From: Glaciecola sp. HTCC2999
GTDB taxonomy: Bacteria > Pseudomonadota > Gammaproteobacteria > Enterobacterales > Alteromonadaceae
Assembly: GCF_000155775.1 (NCBI RefSeq)
Contig: NZ_DS989815.1
Coordinates: forward strand, 1 to 53,873
Direction: 5' to 3'
DNA: 53,873 nucleotides
Shown in pieces: positions 44,682-53,873 of the stretch. A program made the position numbers and the translations under genes. The notes beneath the pieces were generated by a model that saw only the letters and a list, made by a program, of their open reading frames with translations, ran no database searches and was not told the DNA's origin. The first letter of the stretch is position 1. The number at the start of each line of letters is the position of its first letter.

Positions 44682-47120
44682 ATGTCTTTTTTTAAAAAAT
44701 GCTTAATTTCGTTATTATATTGGCCTATCAGGATCTTAGTTAAACCACATACGATCCCTGCCGATGTCAGTGGTGAGCTGGGTATTGAGCCTACTAAGCC
44801 TATCATTTATTTATTGCATACTGATTCCATCGCCGATCAACTTGCCTTAGCCTATTCGACTAAAAAGCTTGGATTACCAAGTCCATTATCTCCAGTTAAA
44901 CTTAAAGACTCGCAACATCCATCGTGTTTATATCTGTATTCTCCAACACCTATATTTAGCAAAACGCCTCCGAAAACAAAAATTGAAATGCAATTTACTG
45001 CACTCTTCCATACCCATAGAGCGCAACCAGATTTAGACATTCAAATAGTTCCTGTTTACATCACTTGGGGTCGCGCTCCCGAAAAATCTAAACCAGGATT
45101 TTCTGATCTTATTGTCGATGTCGCTTCACCGAGTTGGCTACGTAAATTATTTATTGTGTTATTTTTAGGTAGAGATAATTTTGTATCCTACTCTCGATCT
45201 GTATCTTCTCAGTTCATGGCGCAACAACATGGTGACGATAATAAAATTGCACGGAAACTCCTTCGTGTAGCCGCGACCCATTTCCAACGTAAACGCCAAG
45301 GACTTATTGGTCCAACATTATTAGAACGACAAACCTTACATTCTGCAGTCATCGGTTCTAACTCAGTAAAACTGGCGATGCGCGATTTAGTCCGCACCAA
45401 AAATGTCTTGCCAGAAAAAGCGAAACAAGACGCTCATCAATACCTTGATGAAATTGCCGCTGATTATCGTGAAGGCTTAGTTCGTTTCGCCAATCGCATC
45501 CTCACTCCGATATGGAATAAAATTTATAACGGTATATCTGTTTCAAATGCAGCCAAAGTCCGCGAACTTGCCCGTAACGGTCACGAAATCATCTATGTAC
45601 CATGTCATCGCTCTCACATGGACTACCTGTTATTAACGTATGTTATTTATCATGAAGGTCTAGTTACTCCACATATTGCCGCAGGGATTAACTTGAATTT
45701 TTGGCCAGCAGGGCCGATTTTTAGACGTGCTGGCGCTTTCTTTTTGCGTCGAAGTTTCGCCGGGAACAAAGTCTACACAGCAGTTTTTCGGGAATATTTA
45801 GAGTTATTATTTAATAAAGGATATTCGGTAAAATATTATCCTGAAGGGGGCCGCTCCAGAACAGGGCGATTACTGCCTCCTAAAACCGGTATGTTAGCAA
45901 TGACTGTTCAGGCAATGACTAAAGGTATTAATCGACCTGTGAGCATAGTGCCGGTGTATATTGGTTATGAAAATGTCATGGAAGTAAGCTCTTATGTTAA
46001 AGAGCTTAAAGGTAAATCTAAAAAGAAAGAATCGCCACTACAAGTGCTTGGTGCAATTAAAAAACTACGTAATTATGGTCATGGTTATTTGAATTTTGGT
46101 GAACCTATTCAATTGAATAAATTTCTCGACCAACATGCGCCTGAATGGAGCAATAATATAGATGCAGATGACCTAACTAAAAAACCACAATGGCTGACCC
46201 CAGCGGTAAACAGTTTAGCTGATAATATTATGTTAGAGATCAATAAATCAGCTGCGCTTAATGGCATGGCAATGGTTTCTTTATGCTTACTTGCCAGTAA
46301 AACGATGACAATGAGTCAAACAGAGATAGAACAATCGATTAATGACTATTTAATGTTATTTAAGGCGCTACCTTTTTCAGACACGATGTCAATTCCAGCA
46401 TATTCTGCCCCAGAGCTTGTCAACGATGTACTAGCCTTAAAACGACTCGAAGTTAAAAAAGATAAATATGGATCTCTTGTATCACCATTTGCAGGCAAAG
46501 CTGTTGCGTTGACTTATTATCGTAATAACATTATTCATTTATTTGCATTGCCTAGCCTTATCACAGCTTTAGTATTTTCTAAAAATGGTTGTGAAAAATC
46601 TCACATCATGACAACGGTTAAAACCATTTATCCGCTGCTGCGTAATGAGCTATTTATTTATTTTACGCTTGAAGAAGCACTCACTTATACAGAAGCTTGT
46701 ATTACACAGCTAAAAGCCCAAGGGTTACTTATCCAATCAGGTCGAAAAATTGTCCCACCTTCAGCTTCAACACCACATTTCCATAGTGCTTGGTTGTTGT
46801 CTCGCGTAATGCAAGACACCTGGCAGCGTTATGCGGTCGTATTGACCGTATTAGGAAGTAATAAGGGTGTCAGTCGCGGAGAATTAGAACGAGAGTCGCG
46901 CAAAATTGCTGAACGTTTATCTAACCTATATGGTGTCAGCTCGCCTGAATTTTCTGATAAAAATGTCTTTGCTATGCTCGTGAATAGTTTACGTGAAAAC
47001 GACCTATTAGAATCGGATGAAAGTGGTTCGCTGCATTTAAATGATAATTCAACGGCACTGCACGATTTAGTCAACGAAATTGTCTGGCCAGAAATCGTGC
47101 AACATTTACAAAAGATTTAG
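44682..47120 (+). CDS. plsB: Glycerol-3-phosphate 1-O-acyltransferase PlsB
   Basis: PlsB adds the first acyl chain to glycerol 3-phosphate in phospholipid synthesis at the inner membrane. The 812-residue protein (E. coli 807) has the acyltransferase block I HRSHMDYLLL with H309 and D314, block II GAFFLRRSF, block III YYPEGGRSRTGRLLPPKTG and block IV (VSIVPVYIGYE). A long C-terminal region follows as in E. coli. It is divergent from lexA and ends 4 bp from convergent ilvA. Confidence 0.97.
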   Translation: MSFFKKCLISLLYWPIRILVKPHTIPADVSGELGIEPTKPIIYLLHTDSIADQLALAYSTKKLGLPSPLSPVKLKDSQHPSCLYLYSPTPIFSKTPPKTKIEMQFTALFHTHRAQPDLDIQIVPVYITWGRAPEKSKPGFSDLIVDVASPSWLRKLFIVLFLGRDNFVSYSRSVSSQFMAQQHGDDNKIARKLLRVAATHFQRKRQGLIGPTLLERQTLHSAVIGSNSVKLAMRDLVRTKNVLPEKAKQDAHQYLDEIAADYREGLVRFANRILTPIWNKIYNGISVSNAAKVRELARNGHEIIYVPCHRSHMDYLLLTYVIYHEGLVTPHIAAGINLNFWPAGPIFRRAGAFFLRRSFAGNKVYTAVFREYLELLFNKGYSVKYYPEGGRSRTGRLLPPKTGMLAMTVQAMTKGINRPVSIVPVYIGYENVMEVSSYVKELKGKSKKKESPLQVLGAIKKLRNYGHGYLNFGEPIQLNKFLDQHAPEWSNNIDADDLTKKPQWLTPAVNSLADNIMLEINKSAALNGMAMVSLCLLASKTMTMSQTEIEQSINDYLMLFKALPFSDTMSIPAYSAPELVNDVLALKRLEVKKDKYGSLVSPFAGKAVALTYYRNNIIHLFALPSLITALVFSKNGCEKSHIMTTVKTIYPLLRNELFIYFTLEEALTYTEACITQLKAQGLLIQSGRKIVPPSASTPHFHSAWLLSRVMQDTWQRYAVVLTVLGSNKGVSRGELERESRKIAERLSNLYGVSSPEFSDKNVFAMLVNSLRENDLLESDESGSLHLNDNSTALHDLVNEIVWPEIVQHLQKI

Positions 47121-47124
47121 GCAG

Positions 47125-48663
47125 TTAGTGACTGCCTAAGAAAAATTGATACGCAGCATTGCCGGTATGTTCTTGGTAGATATAACCAAGAGCATCAAGG
47201 TGTGTTTCAAAATCTAAAGACGCATCTTCAGGTAAATCAAAACCTACTAAGACTAATCCTTCAGCTGCACCGTGGTTGCGGTAATGGAACAAGGTAATAT
47301 CGTAACGCTCACCTAAGGTATTCAAAAAGTGCATTAATGCGCCAGGATACTCAGGAAACTCAAAACCAAACACTCGCTCTTTAATCGCTACTGGCGGTTT
47401 TCCACCCACCATATGTCTCACGTGTAATTTAGCAAGCTCATCGTTTGACAAATCTACAGCTTCATAACCATTTTGAGCCAAAGTAGCGGTTAGCTCAGCA
47501 TATTCTTCTAAACCACGTTTCAATTTAACACCGACAAACACATAAGCCTGTTCGGCATTAGCAAAGCGATAGTTGAATTCGGTGATATTAATACCGCCAA
47601 GCACTTCACAAAAACGTTTAAATGAACCTGTAACCTCAGGAATTTTAACCGCAAATACGGCTTCTTTTCCTTCTCCTAACTCGCAGCGCTCAGACACATA
47701 ACGCAATGTGTGAAAATTAATATTCGCACCACATAAAATGCCACCGATATGCTGACCTTTGATGTTATTGGCTTGACAATACTTGCGTATAGCGGCAACT
47801 GATAGTGCCCCTGCAGGCTCTGCAATCACACGAGTGTCATCAAAAATGTCTTTGATTGCGGCACAGATTTCGTCATTGCTTACGGTCATGACTTCATCGA
47901 CATATTGCTGACAAAGACGAAACGTTTCTTGGCCCATGATCTTGACTGCGACACCATCGGCGAAAATGCCCACCGTCGGTAACATCACTGGCTCACCAGC
48001 TTCTAATGCAGCGGCTAAACACGCAGATTCGGCTGATTCAACCGCGATGATCTTTACATCCGGCTTGAGCTGTTTAACATACACCGCAATACCAGCAGCT
48101 AAACCACCCCCGCCAACCGCAATGAATAAAGTATCCAAATCCGGCTGTTGTTCTAACATCTCACGGGCAATGGTTCCTTGACCAGCAATCACATCAGGCT
48201 CGTCAAACGGTGGAATATAGGTTAAGCCCTTGTCGATACACAACTGCTGTGCAAATTGCGATGCGGTATCAAAACTGGTTCCGTGTTGGACGATAGTAAC
48301 CCACTCACCGCCAAAACGGCGCACAGCATCAACTTTTATATCTGGCGTGGTTTCCGGCATGACAATCGTGGCATGAATTTGTTTCTTCTTCGCCGCGTAA
48401 GCCATCCCTTGAGCATGGTTCCCTGCTGATGCAGCAATCACTCCTTTTTCCAATTGCGCTTGAGACAACTGACAAATACGATTATAAGCGCCACGTAATT
48501 TAAATGATTTAACCGGCTGCTGATCTTCTCGTTTTAAATAAATCTGATTACCCAATTCTCCCGATAACCGATTCATTAAATCAAAATCAGAATTAACAGC
48601 CGCCTCATAGACAGGTGCGAGTAGGATCTTCTTTAAATATTCACTGGCGCTTACATGGCTCAT
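47125..48663 (-). CDS. ilvA: Biosynthetic threonine ammonia-lyase IlvA
   Basis: IlvA deaminates threonine to 2-oxobutanoate, the first committed step to isoleucine, and is feedback-inhibited by isoleucine. The 512-residue protein has the PLP-binding K55 in SFKLRGAYN, the Gly-rich phosphate loop VGGGGLAAG and two C-terminal ACT-like regulatory domains (EVTGSFKRFCEVLGG, FEFPEYPGALMHFL), so it is the regulated biosynthetic form. It follows ilvD by 3 bp on the same strand. Confidence 0.96.
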   Translation of the reverse strand: MSHVSASEYLKKILLAPVYEAAVNSDFDLMNRLSGELGNQIYLKREDQQPVKSFKLRGAYNRICQLSQAQLEKGVIAASAGNHAQGMAYAAKKKQIHATIVMPETTPDIKVDAVRRFGGEWVTIVQHGTSFDTASQFAQQLCIDKGLTYIPPFDEPDVIAGQGTIAREMLEQQPDLDTLFIAVGGGGLAAGIAVYVKQLKPDVKIIAVESAESACLAAALEAGEPVMLPTVGIFADGVAVKIMGQETFRLCQQYVDEVMTVSNDEICAAIKDIFDDTRVIAEPAGALSVAAIRKYCQANNIKGQHIGGILCGANINFHTLRYVSERCELGEGKEAVFAVKIPEVTGSFKRFCEVLGGINITEFNYRFANAEQAYVFVGVKLKRGLEEYAELTATLAQNGYEAVDLSNDELAKLHVRHMVGGKPPVAIKERVFGFEFPEYPGALMHFLNTLGERYDITLFHYRNHGAAEGLVLVGFDLPEDASLDFETHLDALGYIYQEHTGNAAYQFFLGSH

Positions 48664-48666
48664 AAT

Positions 48667-50514
48667 TTAGATATCTTCTAATTTTGATGGATCACGCACC
48701 GCACCTTTATCGGCACTGGTCGCTAACATGGCAAATTGACGTAATGCGAGTGACACTTTACGTTCACGGTTCACTGGCTTATATGGACGCTCGCGCGCTT
48801 CCATTTTCACTCGGCGAGCATCAAGCTCTTCCGCTGATACCAACACGTCAATAGTACGATTCGGGATATCAATGGCAATCTGATCACCCTCTTCGACTAA
48901 GGCGATACCGCCGCCACTGGCCGCTTCTGGTGAACAATGCCCAATCGATAGACCCGAAGTGCCTCCAGAGAAACGACCGTCGGTGATCAATGCACAATCT
49001 TTTCCTAACCCTTTAGATTTCAAGTAAGAGGTTGGATATAGCATCTCTTGCATACCTGGACCACCGCGAGGGCCTTCATAACGGATCACGACGACATCAC
49101 CCGCTTTTACTTCATCATTTAAAATCGCTTTCACTGCGTCATCTTGAGATTCATAAATACGTGCAGGTCCTGTGAATTTGTGGATAGATTCATCCACCCC
49201 AGCGGTTTTAACAATACAACCTTTCTCGGCGAGATTACCAGTTAAGACTGCTAAGCCACCCTCTTGGCTATACGCATGTTCAATGGAACGAATACAGCCC
49301 TTTTCTCGGTCATTATCACTGTCGTCCCAGCGACAGCTTTGCGAGAACGCTTGTGTAGTTCTGATACCAGCAGGACCTGCTCGATAGAATTTGTCTGCTT
49401 CAGGATTATCACGAGTGATATCCATCGACGCAATCACTTCGCCAATGCTGGTGCCTAAAACATGTGGATTATCCGCATGTAACAGACCCGCTTTATTTAA
49501 CTCGTTCAAAATACCCAATACACCACCGGCACGATGGACATCTTCCATATGGTATTGCGGTGTAGCAGGCGCCACTTTACATAAATGAGGCACTTTACGA
49601 GAAAGACGATCAATATCATCCATGGTAAATGGCACTTCACCTTCAATAGCGGCTGCTAATAAATGTAAAATGGTGTTCGTCGACCCACCCATCGCAATAT
49701 CCAAACTCATGGCGTTTTCAAAGGCGTTGAAGTTCGCAATATTACGAGGTAGAGCACTTTCATCATCATCGCCATAATAGCGTTGACATAATTTCACGAT
49801 TTCTTGACCCGCACGAATAAATAGCTGCTCACGGTCGGCGTGTGTCGCAAGTAAAGAACCATTGCCAGGCAATGATAAGCCTAGCGCCTCGGTTAAGCAG
49901 TTCATTGAGTTCGCGGTAAACATACCTGAGCAGGATCCACAGGTAGGACAGGCTGAACGTTCGATTTCATCAGAGTCGGCATCGGAGACTTTATCATCTG
50001 CCGCAGCCACCATTGCATCCACCAAATCAAGTTTGATGATTTGGTCAGAGAGTTTCGTTTTACCTGCTTCCATCGGACCACCTGAAACAAAAATCACAGG
50101 CACATTCAAGCGCATTGAAGCCATTAACATCCCAGGCGTGATTTTGTCACAGTTAGAAATACACACTATCGCATCAGCACAATGAGCATTCACCATATAT
50201 TCGACCGAATCAGCAATGATTTCACGCGACGGCAAGCTATAAAGCATCCCCGAATGACCCATCGCAATACCATCATCAACGGCAATGGTGTTGAATTCTT
50301 TCGCCACACCACCGGCCGCTTCAATACTACGCGCAACTAGTTGCCCCATATCTTTTAAATGCACATGCCCTGGTACGAATTGAGTAAATGAGTTGGCTAC
50401 CGCAATAATCGGTTTCCCAAAATCACTATCTTTCATTCCAGTCGCGCGCCACAATGCACGTGCACCAGCCATATTACGACCTTGAGTAGTCGTTGCCGAA
50501 CGAAGTTTAGGCAT
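48667..50514 (-). CDS. ilvD: Dihydroxy-acid dehydratase IlvD
   Basis: IlvD is an iron-sulfur enzyme that converts dihydroxy acids to the 2-oxo acids of valine and isoleucine synthesis. The 615-residue protein has the cysteine-containing motifs [13 protein letters not shown] and [19 protein letters not shown], and the C-terminal [14 protein letters not shown]. Start ATG at 50514 is preceded by AGAGAG. It forms a two-gene unit with ilvA. In E. coli ilvE precedes ilvD; here the next gene upstream is divergent yifB. Confidence 0.97.
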   Translation of the reverse strand: MPKLRSATTTQGRNMAGARALWRATGMKDSDFGKPIIAVANSFTQFVPGHVHLKDMGQLVARSIEAAGGVAKEFNTIAVDDGIAMGHSGMLYSLPSREIIADSVEYMVNAHCADAIVCISNCDKITPGMLMASMRLNVPVIFVSGGPMEAGKTKLSDQIIKLDLVDAMVAAADDKVSDADSDEIERSACPTCGSCSGMFTANSMNCLTEALGLSLPGNGSLLATHADREQLFIRAGQEIVKLCQRYYGDDDESALPRNIANFNAFENAMSLDIAMGGSTNTILHLLAAAIEGEVPFTMDDIDRLSRKVPHLCKVAPATPQYHMEDVHRAGGVLGILNELNKAGLLHADNPHVLGTSIGEVIASMDITRDNPEADKFYRAGPAGIRTTQAFSQSCRWDDSDNDREKGCIRSIEHAYSQEGGLAVLTGNLAEKGCIVKTAGVDESIHKFTGPARIYESQDDAVKAILNDEVKAGDVVVIRYEGPRGGPGMQEMLYPTSYLKSKGLGKDCALITDGRFSGGTSGLSIGHCSPEAASGGGIALVEEGDQIAIDIPNRTIDVLVSAEELDARRVKMEARERPYKPVNRERKVSLALRQFAMLATSADKGAVRDPSKLEDI

Positions 50515-50889
50515 AATTAATCTCTCTTTTCAAAACGAATAAACGGTTTAATTACTGGAATTAGTTACCATGATAATACACCTTAACTTACCTTTACGGT
50601 AGGGCAGGTTCATAGTACTAAAGATATCTATTTAGTTTGGTATGTAAGTGAATACATTGATTATTTATCAATATATTCTCTAAATGTGGTCACTGATTGA
50701 GCGAACGCTCTTTTTATAGTAAGCCTTATTTTAAGTAGAATTGCAAGCGATTCGTCACCTTACGATAAGTTGATTCACTTTCCTGAACTGATGACCTGTT
50801 TTATACCTAATTTGCATATCCTGATCTTCTTCATCTTCCATTTTGGCTATGCTTAACCCTATACCATTTATCCATTCATAGGAGCGACG
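50515..50889. other. Intergenic region between ilvD and yifB
   Basis: A 375-bp AT-rich region serving two divergent genes. It holds a dyad at 50656-50672 and a weak GAGC-GAAC-GCTC hairpin with T-run at 50697-50715 (plus direction). On the minus strand I searched for an ilvL-like leader peptide rich in Val/Leu/Ile codons followed by an attenuator hairpin and found none. The only short frame near ilvD encodes about 21 residues without that bias. Confidence 0.6.
50656..50672. promoter_or_regulatory. Dyad upstream of ilvD, LysR-type-like
   Basis: ATTGAT-TATTT-ATCAAT is a perfect 6-bp-arm dyad containing a T-N11-A core. It lies 142 bp upstream of the ilvD ATG. It could be an operator for an LTTR; which one is unknown. 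Confidence 0.3.
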
Positions 50890-52446
50890 ATGCCCTTATC
50901 CGTTATCCATGCGCGCAGTGCTATTGGAATTAAAGCGCCTCTCATCACGATTGAAGTCCATATATCCGCAGGGCTACCGGCTTTTAATGTCGTAGGTTTA
51001 CCTCATCGTAGCATTTCCGAAGCCAAAGAGCGGGTCCGCAGCGCTATTCTGAATTCGGGCCTAACCTTTCCTCCCAAGCGCATTACCATCAATTTATCAC
51101 CGGCCGACCTACCTAAACAGGGCGCACGATTTGATCTCGCCATTGCCGTGGGCGTTTTAGCTGCCAGTGGACAAATCCCAATTAATCAATTACATCACTA
51201 TGAATTTATGGGCGAGCTTGCTCTATCAGGAGAGCTACGTCCGGTTGCTGGTGCCTTTATTGCGGCGTTATCATTACCACGGACTAAGTCCTTGATAACC
51301 TGCTCCGAGCATCAAGACGAATTAAGTGTCATCCCTCATCTTAAATCATTTTATGCGGCACATTTACAAAATATCATCACATTTTTTAATGATCACGCTC
51401 ATGCTGGTTCAACGATTATCTCTAATCCTGCTAAGCCTACTCCCAGGCATTTTCACAGCGACAATACTGAAGCCGATTTTAGGGATGTGTTAGGTCAACC
51501 TCACGCAATCAATGCCTGCTTATACGCTGCAGCTGGCGGTCATAATTTACTCCTCTACGGTGCGCCAGGCTCTGGTAAAACAATGCTCGCAGAACGTATT
51601 GCTTCGATCATGCCACCGCTCACACAAACTCAAGCTATTGAAAATGCAGCCATTCACTCAGTGGCTGGATTAGATGTTGCATCGCTCTGGGGCAGACGAC
51701 CATTTCGTCAACCACACCATAGTTCATCAATCCCTGCGTTAACTGGCGGCGGTGTGAAGTTTTGCCCAGGAGAAATGACCCTAGCAAATCATGGGGTGTT
51801 ATTTTTAGATGAATTGGCGGAGTTTTCGGCCCATGCATTAGACCATCTTAGACAACCCTTAGAGGCGAATACGATTGCCGTTGCTCGCGCTCAGTATCAC
51901 CTCATCCTACCCGCTCATTTCCAACTCATTGCAGCAATGAATCCAAGCCCTACTGGTGATATTTATAATAATCGCAGTACCTATGATCAAACGGTTCGAT
52001 ACTTGCAAAGAGTTTCCGGCCCCTTATTAGACCGCATTGATATTCAAATAGAGGTGAAAAAAGTGCCCATCAGTGAACTTAGTACACTTAGCCAAACCTC
52101 TCCAAGCACTCAATCACGAACATCTTCAGCGACTTTAAAAGCCACTGTCGCTGATACTCAAGCTCGACAAATTTCACGACAAGGCTGTTTGAATGATGCT
52201 TTAGACGCCTCTCAAATCAAAGAGTTTTGTCAGTTAGACGAATTATCTTCTGAGTTTTTTAATCGCGCTATCGAAGAATTGGAGTTATCAGCGAGGGTCT
52301 ACCAGCGCGTTTTAAAAGTCGCGCGAACAATCGCCGATTGTCATTCTGCAGAGAACATCGATTTTGAGCATCTTCGTGATGCCTTAAAATTACGCGCATT
52401 TGATCGCTTTGTGCACCACTATACTCAATATGAAAAAATTGTGTAA
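50890..52446 (+). CDS. yifB: YifB/ComM family Mg-chelatase-like ATPase
   Basis: ComM (YifB) is an AAA+ helicase that promotes branch migration during integration of transformed DNA. The 518-residue protein has an N-terminal Lon-protease-like domain (HISAGLPAFNVVGLPHRSISE), a Mg-chelatase ATPase core with Walker A GAPGSGKTM, Walker B GVLFLDELAEF and sensor NPSPTGD, and a C-terminal domain. A good AGGAG precedes the ATG. It sits among ilv genes as in E. coli, but divergent directly from ilvD. Confidence 0.95.
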   Translation: MPLSVIHARSAIGIKAPLITIEVHISAGLPAFNVVGLPHRSISEAKERVRSAILNSGLTFPPKRITINLSPADLPKQGARFDLAIAVGVLAASGQIPINQLHHYEFMGELALSGELRPVAGAFIAALSLPRTKSLITCSEHQDELSVIPHLKSFYAAHLQNIITFFNDHAHAGSTIISNPAKPTPRHFHSDNTEADFRDVLGQPHAINACLYAAAGGHNLLLYGAPGSGKTMLAERIASIMPPLTQTQAIENAAIHSVAGLDVASLWGRRPFRQPHHSSSIPALTGGGVKFCPGEMTLANHGVLFLDELAEFSAHALDHLRQPLEANTIAVARAQYHLILPAHFQLIAAMNPSPTGDIYNNRSTYDQTVRYLQRVSGPLLDRIDIQIEVKKVPISELSTLSQTSPSTQSRTSSATLKATVADTQARQISRQGCLNDALDASQIKEFCQLDELSSEFFNRAIEELELSARVYQRVLKVARTIADCHSAENIDFEHLRDALKLRAFDRFVHHYTQYEKIV

Positions 52447-52486
52447 ATGACATCTGCAGTTGTTGATAGAACCGACGCGGTCTCAC

Positions 52487-53347
52487 TTACAACTCAAACA
52501 TGGCTTTAATCATCGGCTCGTCTTGCTTTCGGGTATGACAACATAACCCAATCTGATATGACTCAATATCGTCAATGTTTATCGCAATCACTTGGTTTGA
52601 TTGTGCGGAATTATCAAGCACAATCGATGGTACAATTCCGATACCAAAACCTAGAGCCACCATACTCACGATCGCTTCATTTCCCCCGACGGAAGCATAG
52701 ACTTTTGGTCGAATATTATGCTCAGCAAACCAATGATGCACAATGCGTTTTGAGGGCCCAGATTCTGGCATGATTATTTGATGCTGATCCCATTTTATTT
52801 GACGTAAGTGCCTGATCCCTAGCGACTTAGGCACGACTAATACTAACGGCACATCATCAATGGCTTTAAAACGAATATCAGGATGCATTTGCGGTGTTTT
52901 TATCGATATCGCGACATCAGCCTGTCCATCAAGCACTTTTTGAATGGATAATGCAGGATCGCCGGTCACCAGTTTAATATCGACCTGAGGGTGCTGAGCA
53001 CGAAACTGATTCAGCATACCAGGTAAGTGTGAATGTGCCGCCGTGACCGAGCAGTATACGCTCATCTCACCCGTTAAATACTGTGTTTGTTGCGCTAACT
53101 GTGATTGCAGTGATTGCCATTGCTGCACTGTCTCAATACTAAACGATAAAAACAGTCGTCCTTCTGGCGTCAGTGAGACCTTACGATTATTACGCTGAAA
53201 TAGTGTGGCACCTGCGTCTTGTTCTAGCCGTTGGATCGCACGACTGAGTGTTGAAGGAGTAACAAACATCGCTTTCGCGGTCTGCCCAAAATGCAGTGAT
53301 TGGGCCAAATGATTGAACATCGCGAGAGATTTAATATCCATTAACAC
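52487..53347 (-). CDS. ilvY: LysR-type regulator IlvY
   Basis: IlvY activates ilvC in response to acetohydroxy acid substrates. The 286-residue protein has an N-terminal winged helix (FNHLAQSLHFGQTAKAMFVT, PSTLSRAIQRLEQDAG) and the LysR substrate-binding domain with two subdomains (DVAISIKTP, GIGIVPSIVLD). It is divergent from ilvC across 179 bp, the classic ilvY-ilvC arrangement, and convergent with yifB. Confidence 0.94.
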   Translation of the reverse strand: MLMDIKSLAMFNHLAQSLHFGQTAKAMFVTPSTLSRAIQRLEQDAGATLFQRNNRKVSLTPEGRLFLSFSIETVQQWQSLQSQLAQQTQYLTGEMSVYCSVTAAHSHLPGMLNQFRAQHPQVDIKLVTGDPALSIQKVLDGQADVAISIKTPQMHPDIRFKAIDDVPLVLVVPKSLGIRHLRQIKWDQHQIIMPESGPSKRIVHHWFAEHNIRPKVYASVGGNEAIVSMVALGFGIGIVPSIVLDNSAQSNQVIAINIDDIESYQIGLCCHTRKQDEPMIKAMFEL

Positions 53348-53373
53348 ACCTAAAAATCAATATAAACAACATC

Positions 53374-53402
53374 TTGCAATTAATGCAACACAGTTTTGCA
53401 AA
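53374..53402. promoter_or_regulatory. Probable IlvY operator between ilvY and ilvC
   Basis: TTGCAATTAATGCAA (53374-53388) is a perfect 5-bp-arm dyad with a T-N11-A core; a second TTTTGCAAA half-dyad is at 53394-53402. Both fit LysR-type operator spacing in the shared regulatory region. Confidence 0.55.
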
Positions 53403-53410
53403 TATATCAT

Positions 53411-53439
53411 TTTTCAACACATAAATCTTAGTTTATATT
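53411..53439 (+). promoter_or_regulatory. Candidate ilvC promoter
   Basis: TTTTCA (53411-53416) and TATATT (53434-53439) have 17-bp spacing, with a poor -35 as expected for an activator-dependent promoter beside the dyads. Confidence 0.35.
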
Positions 53440-53526
53440 CCACACCAATCGTCACTGATTATTTGATGGGTGCATTATTCCACCCTGAGCGAACCCATTT
53501 TAGTTTGAACAACACGAGAAATCACC

Positions 53527-53873
53527 ATGGCTAACTATTTTAATACATTACCTTTACGCGTTCAGCTTGACCAACTAGGTCAATGCCGTTTTATGGATAG
53601 AGAAGAATTTGCAACAGGTTGTGATTTCTTGAAAGGCAAGAAAATCGTCATCGTAGGTTGTGGTGCACAGGGCCTTAACCAAGGTCTTAACATGCGTGAT
53701 TCTGGTTTAGATGTATCTTATGCATTACGCCAAGCTGCTATCGACGAAAAACGTGAGTCGTTCCAGCGCGCATCAGAAAATGGGTTTACTGTGGGTACTT
53801 ACCAAGAGCTTATCCCAACAGCTGACATCGTATATAACCTCACTCCTGATAAGCAACACGCATCAGTAGTTGA
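53527..53873 (+). CDS. ilvC: Ketol-acid reductoisomerase IlvC, 3' truncated by window
   Basis: IlvC performs the alkyl migration and NADPH reduction step of valine and isoleucine synthesis. Only the first 115 codons are present. The N-terminus [18 protein letters not shown] and the Rossmann nucleotide motif [19 protein letters not shown] are clear, followed by YALRQ, the loop that fits NADPH specificity. The N-terminal sequence is typical of the long enterobacterial class II enzyme (about 490 residues). It is expected to respond to IlvY. Confidence 0.97.
   Translation, partial: MANYFNTLPLRVQLDQLGQCRFMDREEFATGCDFLKGKKIVIVGCGAQGLNQGLNMRDSGLDVSYALRQAAIDEKRESFQRASENGFTVGTYQELIPTADIVYNLTPDKQHASVV

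Noticed and set aside
50515..50620. Short minus-strand frame (about 21 codons) before ilvD as an ilvL-like leader
   Set aside because: It has few Leu/Ile/Val codons and no downstream hairpin with T-run before ilvD.
50656..50672. FNR box in the ilvD-yifB gap
   Set aside because: The half-sites TTGAT and ATCAA are 5 bp apart, not the 4 bp needed for FNR.
50697..50715. Intrinsic terminator GAGC-GAAC-GCTC plus T-run
   Set aside because: The stem is only 4 bp and no plus-strand gene ends nearby, so it is kept as a weak hairpin only.
1..53873. Search for mobile elements, CRISPR arrays, tRNA/rRNA genes, toxin-antitoxin or defence genes
   Set aside because: No transposase, integrase, direct-repeat array, cloverleaf or known defence domain was seen by reading; gene order looks like ordinary chromosomal backbone.

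Overview
The window is about 54 kb of dense, moderately AT-rich gammaproteobacterial chromosome. Gene content and order (OmpR/EnvZ, a 12-gene type II secretion operon, NudE-CysQ, the YheU/YheT/YheS block, SlyX-FkpA, GreB/Tex, BioH/ComF/NfuA, divergent LexA/PlsB, IlvY/IlvC) combined with an aa3-type cytochrome c oxidase cluster suggest a marine Alteromonadales-like bacterium (relatives of Shewanella, Pseudoalteromonas, Alteromonas, Colwellia). The genus cannot be fixed by reading. Nearly all genes are recognisable core genes. I see no insertion sequence, prophage, CRISPR array, tRNA or rRNA.

Layout: 1-2894 holds the end of a phosphoribulokinase-family gene (prkB), then ompR-envZ. 2924-4247 is hslR-hslO on the minus strand. 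4388-15771 is gspCDEFGHIJKLMN, a complete T2SS structural operon without the prepilin peptidase. 15895-16890 is a response regulator-GGDEF diguanylate cyclase. 16887-19096 has yrfG facing away from nudE-cysQ. 19097-22828 is a translationally coupled minus-strand operon yheS-TIGR02444-yheT-yheU. 23024-24897 carries small conserved genes (yheV, TIGR02647, slyX) and fkpA. 25049-30201 holds a GNAT gene, greB, tex, bioH and comF. 30209-34943 contains a large secreted M14 peptidase, nfuA under a probable IscR site, and a secreted polysaccharide deacetylase. 34995-43561 is the cytochrome oxidase structural and assembly cluster. 43926-47120 is lexA (two SOS boxes) divergent from plsB. 47125-53873 is a branched-chain amino acid region: ilvD-ilvA, yifB/comM, ilvY and the start of ilvC.

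Functional links: the oxidase cluster carries subunits I, II and III plus copper delivery (Cox11, SCO, a second SCO-like CX3C protein), heme A synthesis (CtaA, CtaB) and SURF1, so it appears self-sufficient for making a caa3-like enzyme. NfuA is probably controlled by cluster status through IscR. LexA is autoregulated. IlvY probably controls ilvC through a dyad between them. Compared with the E. coli ilv region, ilvL, ilvG, ilvM and ilvE are absent between yifB and ilvD, and no leader attenuator is visible.

I did not find convincing evidence for a wholly new system. The observations most worth a second look are the divergent SCO-like protein in the oxidase cluster, the peptidase interposed between comF and nfuA, the rearranged ilv locus, and the IscR site upstream of nfuA.
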